A stretch of DNA of 8,358 bases, from assembly GCA_031264395.1 (NCBI GenBank), contig JAISEB010000231.1, positions 1 through 8,358 of the forward strand, given 5' to 3'. A model generated the notes under the pieces. That model did no database searches. It was not told the DNA's origin and worked only from the letters and a program-made list of their open reading frames with translations. A program made the translations under genes and the position numbers. This document shows, piece after piece, positions 6,073 to 8,358 of the stretch (position 1 is its first letter; each line of letters begins with the position of its first letter). The stretch is from Treponema sp. GTDB taxonomy: Bacteria > Spirochaetota > Spirochaetia > Treponematales > Breznakiellaceae.

Positions 6073-7971
6073 ACAATATTAGTGGCTCAAACGGATCTTT
6101 ACCCTATTCTAAGGGCATACGCAAATAAAAACAATTCTCCCTTTATAGATATCGATATCTTTCTGGAATTTCTTGAAAAATACGCCAAGCGCAAGGCCGA
6201 AACTTCCACAGAATGGGTAAAATGGACACAGGAGGTGGGGCTCAAATTCTGGAGTGAAATGGCGGTGCTGACCGAAGAGGAAAAGTGCACCCTCATGGCG
6301 GACACGCCCGAAGGCCGGATCTATATGCCCTTCTACTACGCGGATCTGCTTCAGGAAACCTACCGTTCCATGGACAACAGCGCCGACATGCCTTTCCCCT
6401 GTGAAGAAAGCCTGCGCATCACCCTTCCCGAAGATCAGGCCAGGGTAGTGAACCTCGATTCGAATCTGGCGGTTTTTTTCGGCGGCGGCGAAAGCGAAAT
6501 GCTGCCTGTCATCAAGCTGATGTTTCCCGAAGGCTGCGGAAACGCCCTTATCCTTGCCCCGATGATCCCAAGGCGGCTCATGGAAGCGGCGCTGCTCAAG
6601 ATGCGGCATTACCTTCGCAGCCACGGCAACAGGGAGTACGCTTATCACAAACTTGTCCCCCAGTTTCAGGGGAGGGAAAAATATCTCAAGGATATTCTTG
6701 ACGAGATCCTTACAAGACCCTTCGACTGCATCGGCGCGATGGAATCTTTCGGCGATTTTTCCTGGCTTTTCTGGGGCGTCTTCTGTTCCCTTGTCAAAAG
6801 CGACATCAAAAAGAAAAAGGAACTGCTGAGCGAAGACATGGCCGCGCTTCAGGCGGCGTATGTTATTGAAACCTGCAACAGCATTTACAAGGCAAGGGCA
6901 ATAAAAAAGCGCGAGAAGGAAGCGGCCTTCCGTGAACTGGAGATTCACCTGGAAAAGCCGCCCCTTTATTTTACCCTCGATCACATTACAAGGTTCACGA
7001 ACAGCAAGGGAACGCTGCTTGTAAGCCAGTATTCCCCGGAAGAGCTGGAAGGCTACATCAAAAAAAAGACCACGGAGGCGGAAAACGGCGGCATCCCCGA
7101 ATGGCTCGTCCTGCAGGGAAAAGATGAAAGGTGGTACGTTAAAAAGGAGAAGTACCTTCCCCTCTGTTCCCGGCTCCTTATCGACTCAAGGCCGCAGGTC
7201 AAAAAGGCGGTTACGTCGAGGTGGGCCGGCCTCATAAAAAATTTCCGCTCCGAGGCGGCAATGGAAAAAGACGCCGACTTTGACAGGCTTCTTTCCGCCT
7301 ATACCGCAAAGCTTGCCCCCGCCCTCATGGCCCTGCTGGAAGACCAGAAGCTCCTGTGGGTCTACGAAGAAATGGAAAAAACCCACGGGGCCATTCCCCC
7401 TTCTTCGCGCATCTTCAACCGGGGCCATCTTATCCCCATGAGTTCCCTCTATGTGCTACGGCGCAGGGAACTCCTTACCGACGCCCGCATCATGCTTCCC
7501 TTCTGGTATTCGATTCCCGTCCTTTCGGTCATCATCGCCTTTTTCAAAAATCTCGCAAAGGGAAAAAAGCGGAAGGGGGAAACAGACGACAAAACGGAAG
7601 AGATTGAAACAGAAGACAGGGACGCCGCCGGGGACATCAAAAGCGCCGCGGAAAAAACCGCGGAGAAACTTGTCCCCAAAGGAAAGACGCTTGAGTCCTG
7701 GCTTGCGGAACTGGAAACGCGGTGGAGCCGGCTTCTTAACAAAGAGGCCCGCGCCAATCTGATAAACGACGTCAATTCCCTTGTAAAGGACAGCCTCCGC
7801 CACGCCGTCCATATCCACAAGACCAGAAAGATCAATCAGGAAGGACTTGAGGAAATAGCCGGCAGTATCGTCTCCCGTACTCCGGCCCTGCAGAACCTTG
7901 GCGGGCAGGATTCCCTTCGCCTGTACATGGAACTCTACATGGTAAAACTGCTCCTCGACATCAAGGTATAG
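6061..7971 (+). CDS. Conserved-looking protein of unknown function with one internal membrane segment, 636 aa
   Basis: Not recognised. The N-terminal half is soluble-looking and mixed alpha/beta, with a strand and glycine turn LAVFFGGGESEMLP near residues 135-148 that does not form a Walker A motif, and helical charged stretches (about 255-300). Residues 477-495 (IMLPFWYSIPVLSVIIAFF) are a likely membrane segment, followed by a Lys-rich then acidic linker (496-525). The C-terminal 100 residues look helical, with WLAELETRWSRLLNKEARANLINDVNSLV. There is no signal peptide. The start is uncertain: the ATG at 6061 lacks a good ribosome binding site, and an in-frame GTG at 6082 (residue 8) lies just after a TATAAT. 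The first 120 bases are markedly A+T-richer than the rest. It is divergent from the small exported protein gene with only 30 bases between the two ATGs. Codon use otherwise matches its neighbours. Possibly a peripheral or monotopic membrane protein. Confidence 0.85.
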   Translation: MKYNTILVAQTDLYPILRAYANKNNSPFIDIDIFLEFLEKYAKRKAETSTEWVKWTQEVGLKFWSEMAVLTEEEKCTLMADTPEGRIYMPFYYADLLQETYRSMDNSADMPFPCEESLRITLPEDQARVVNLDSNLAVFFGGGESEMLPVIKLMFPEGCGNALILAPMIPRRLMEAALLKMRHYLRSHGNREYAYHKLVPQFQGREKYLKDILDEILTRPFDCIGAMESFGDFSWLFWGVFCSLVKSDIKKKKELLSEDMAALQAAYVIETCNSIYKARAIKKREKEAAFRELEIHLEKPPLYFTLDHITRFTNSKGTLLVSQYSPEELEGYIKKKTTEAENGGIPEWLVLQGKDERWYVKKEKYLPLCSRLLIDSRPQVKKAVTSRWAGLIKNFRSEAAMEKDADFDRLLSAYTAKLAPALMALLEDQKLLWVYEEMEKTHGAIPPSSRIFNRGHLIPMSSLYVLRRRELLTDARIMLPFWYSIPVLSVIIAFFKNLAKGKKRKGETDDKTEEIETEDRDAAGDIKSAAEKTAEKLVPKGKTLESWLAELETRWSRLLNKEARANLINDVNSLVKDSLRHAVHIHKTRKINQEGLEEIAGSIVSRTPALQNLGGQDSLRLYMELYMVKLLLDIKV

Positions 7972-7972
7972 A

Positions 7973-7989
7973 GGCGCATTGCCCGCGCC
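7973..7989 (+). other. Small GC hairpin just after the 636-aa gene
   Basis: GGCGC (7973-7977) can pair with GCGCC (7985-7989) across a 7-base loop, starting 2 bases after the stop codon. There is no T run after it, so it is not a canonical intrinsic terminator. It may mark the 3' end of the transcript or be chance. Confidence 0.25.
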
Positions 7990-7992
7990 CCG

Positions 7993-8121
7993 GTAATTTC
8001 GAATTCAAAACAACCACGGACAGACACAGACCAACACGGACAAAATACAAATTTGAAAGTAAAAGTCCGTTCTGTCCGTGTAGGCGAACCGGAGGTTCGT
8101 TGTGGTTGAATTCAGAATTGC
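7993..8121. repeat. Palindromic MITE-like element upstream of murA
   Basis: A 129-bp imperfect palindrome, visibly A+T-richer than its surroundings. Its ends are inverted repeats: GTAATTTCGAATTCAA (7993-8008) against the complement of 8106-8121 matches at 13 of 16 positions. Inside are two nested pairs: CACGGACAG (8015-8023) with CTGTCCGTG (8072-8080), and ACGGAC (8036-8041) with GTCCGT (8065-8070), around the self-complementary CAAATTTG (8048-8055). A separate hairpin CGAACC-GGA-GGTTCG occupies 8085-8099. TGCCCGCGC occurs at 7980-7988 and 8122-8130, close to both ends, and might be a target-site duplication, although 4 extra bases lie on the left. No transposase is encoded. Likely a non-autonomous mobile or REP-type repeat; genome copy number is unknown. 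Confidence 0.55.
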
Positions 8122-8141
8122 TGCCCGCGCTCCAGCCCGCG

Positions 8142-8170
8142 TTGACAGATCCGCGCCGTACGGGTACATT
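8142..8170 (+). promoter_or_regulatory. Candidate murA promoter, leaderless geometry
   Basis: A perfect TTGACA (8142-8147), a 17-base spacer and TACATT (8165-8170, 4 of 6) form a sigma70-type promoter. The -10 ends 6 bases before the murA ATG at 8177, so the transcript would start at or within a base or two of the start codon. No usable Shine-Dalgarno sequence lies before that ATG, which agrees with a leaderless mRNA. Confidence 0.6.
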
Positions 8171-8176
8171 CGGGAT

Positions 8177-8358
8177 ATGGGCGAATACCACATTGAAGGC
8201 GGCGTTCCCTTAAACGGAACCATACGGGCCAGCGGCAATAAAAACGCCGCCCTGCCCTGCATTGCCGCCGCGCTTCTTTCGGACGATCCTGTTACACTGC
8301 GAAACATTCCCGACATAGAAGATGTCCAGGCCATGCTGGAAATTTTCACCGCTCTGGG
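8177..8358 (+). CDS. murA: UDP-N-acetylglucosamine 1-carboxyvinyltransferase, N-terminal 60 aa (runs off window)
   Basis: The first 60 codons of MurA, the cytoplasmic enzyme that transfers enolpyruvate from phosphoenolpyruvate to UDP-GlcNAc, the first committed step of peptidoglycan synthesis. Seen: YHIEGGVPLNGTIRASGNKNAALPCIAAALLSDDPVTLRNIPDIEDVQAMLEIFTALG. SGNKNAAL carries K22 and N23, the active-site residues at the same positions as in the E. coli enzyme (SGAKNAAL). This exact register, with no insertion or deletion from Met1, supports the ATG at 8177 over an upstream in-frame GTG at 8102, which lies inside the repeat. The catalytic Cys loop lies beyond the window end. The gene has its own strong candidate promoter and lacks a Shine-Dalgarno sequence, so it is probably transcribed independently of the upstream 636-aa gene. 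Confidence 0.93.
   Translation, partial: MGEYHIEGGVPLNGTIRASGNKNAALPCIAAALLSDDPVTLRNIPDIEDVQAMLEIFTAL

Noticed and set aside
6147..6160. Perfect 14-bp palindrome AGATATCGATATCT as an operator
   Set aside because: It lies well inside the coding region and follows from the codons for Asp-Ile-Asp-Ile; no second copy near a promoter.
6109..6984. Long minus-strand open frame of 291 codons opposite the 636-aa gene
   Set aside because: The plus-strand gene covers it fully and shows the same codon style as its neighbours; the minus-strand product has no recognisable domain and looks like an antisense shadow in GC-rich DNA.
7973..7989. GC hairpin after the 636-aa gene as an intrinsic terminator
   Set aside because: No T run follows and the stem is 5 bp; it is listed only as a low-confidence hairpin.
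8015..8042. Direct copies of CACGGACA 20 bases apart as a CRISPR-like or tandem array
   Set aside because: Only two 8-base copies, and both are better explained as left arms of nested inverted repeats.
8102..8176. In-frame GTG upstream of the murA ATG that would add 25 residues
   Set aside because: It lies inside the palindromic repeat, the candidate promoter would fall within the coding region, and the ATG at 8177 aligns residue for residue with the E. coli MurA start.

Overview
The window is a compact, GC-rich bacterial stretch, and I see no rRNA, tRNA or CRISPR array in it. A bacterial XPB-type helicase next to an XPB/Ssl2-like helicase-associated protein, together with the codon style, is compatible with a treponeme-like spirochaete. 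That is an inference from gene content, and no taxonomic marker in the window proves it.

Left block (1-3661, + strand): three genes in one tightly packed operon. The first is the C-terminal part of an XPB/Rad25 helicase. Five bases later comes a 708-aa protein with an XPB/Ssl2-like helicase-associated region. Two bases after that comes a 264-aa NYN (PIN-like) nuclease with a C-terminal OST-HTH/LOTUS domain. The spacing implies co-transcription and translational coupling, so a DNA helicase, its likely partner and a probable RNase form one module. This is the best candidate in the window for a little-described system.

Middle block (3658-6030): an exported or membrane-anchored thermonuclease on the minus strand meets the NYN gene head-on, and the two stop codons share the palindrome CTAG. 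Divergent from the nuclease, with overlapping candidate promoters in a 90-bp gap, is a CDF-family metal exporter on the plus strand. Its last 18 codons overlap the 3' end of a minus-strand gene for a small exported protein of unknown function. A candidate terminator for that minus-strand gene lies inside the exporter's coding sequence.

Right block (6061-8358): a 636-aa protein of unknown function with one internal membrane segment, then a 205-bp intergenic region, then the first 60 codons of murA (first committed step of peptidoglycan synthesis). The intergenic region holds a palindromic, MITE-like element with imperfect terminal inverted repeats. Downstream of it, a TTGACA-N17-TACATT promoter is placed so that transcription would begin at or next to the murA ATG, which suggests a leaderless mRNA. 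The CDF gene, and less clearly the 636-aa gene, show a similar promoter-at-start geometry.
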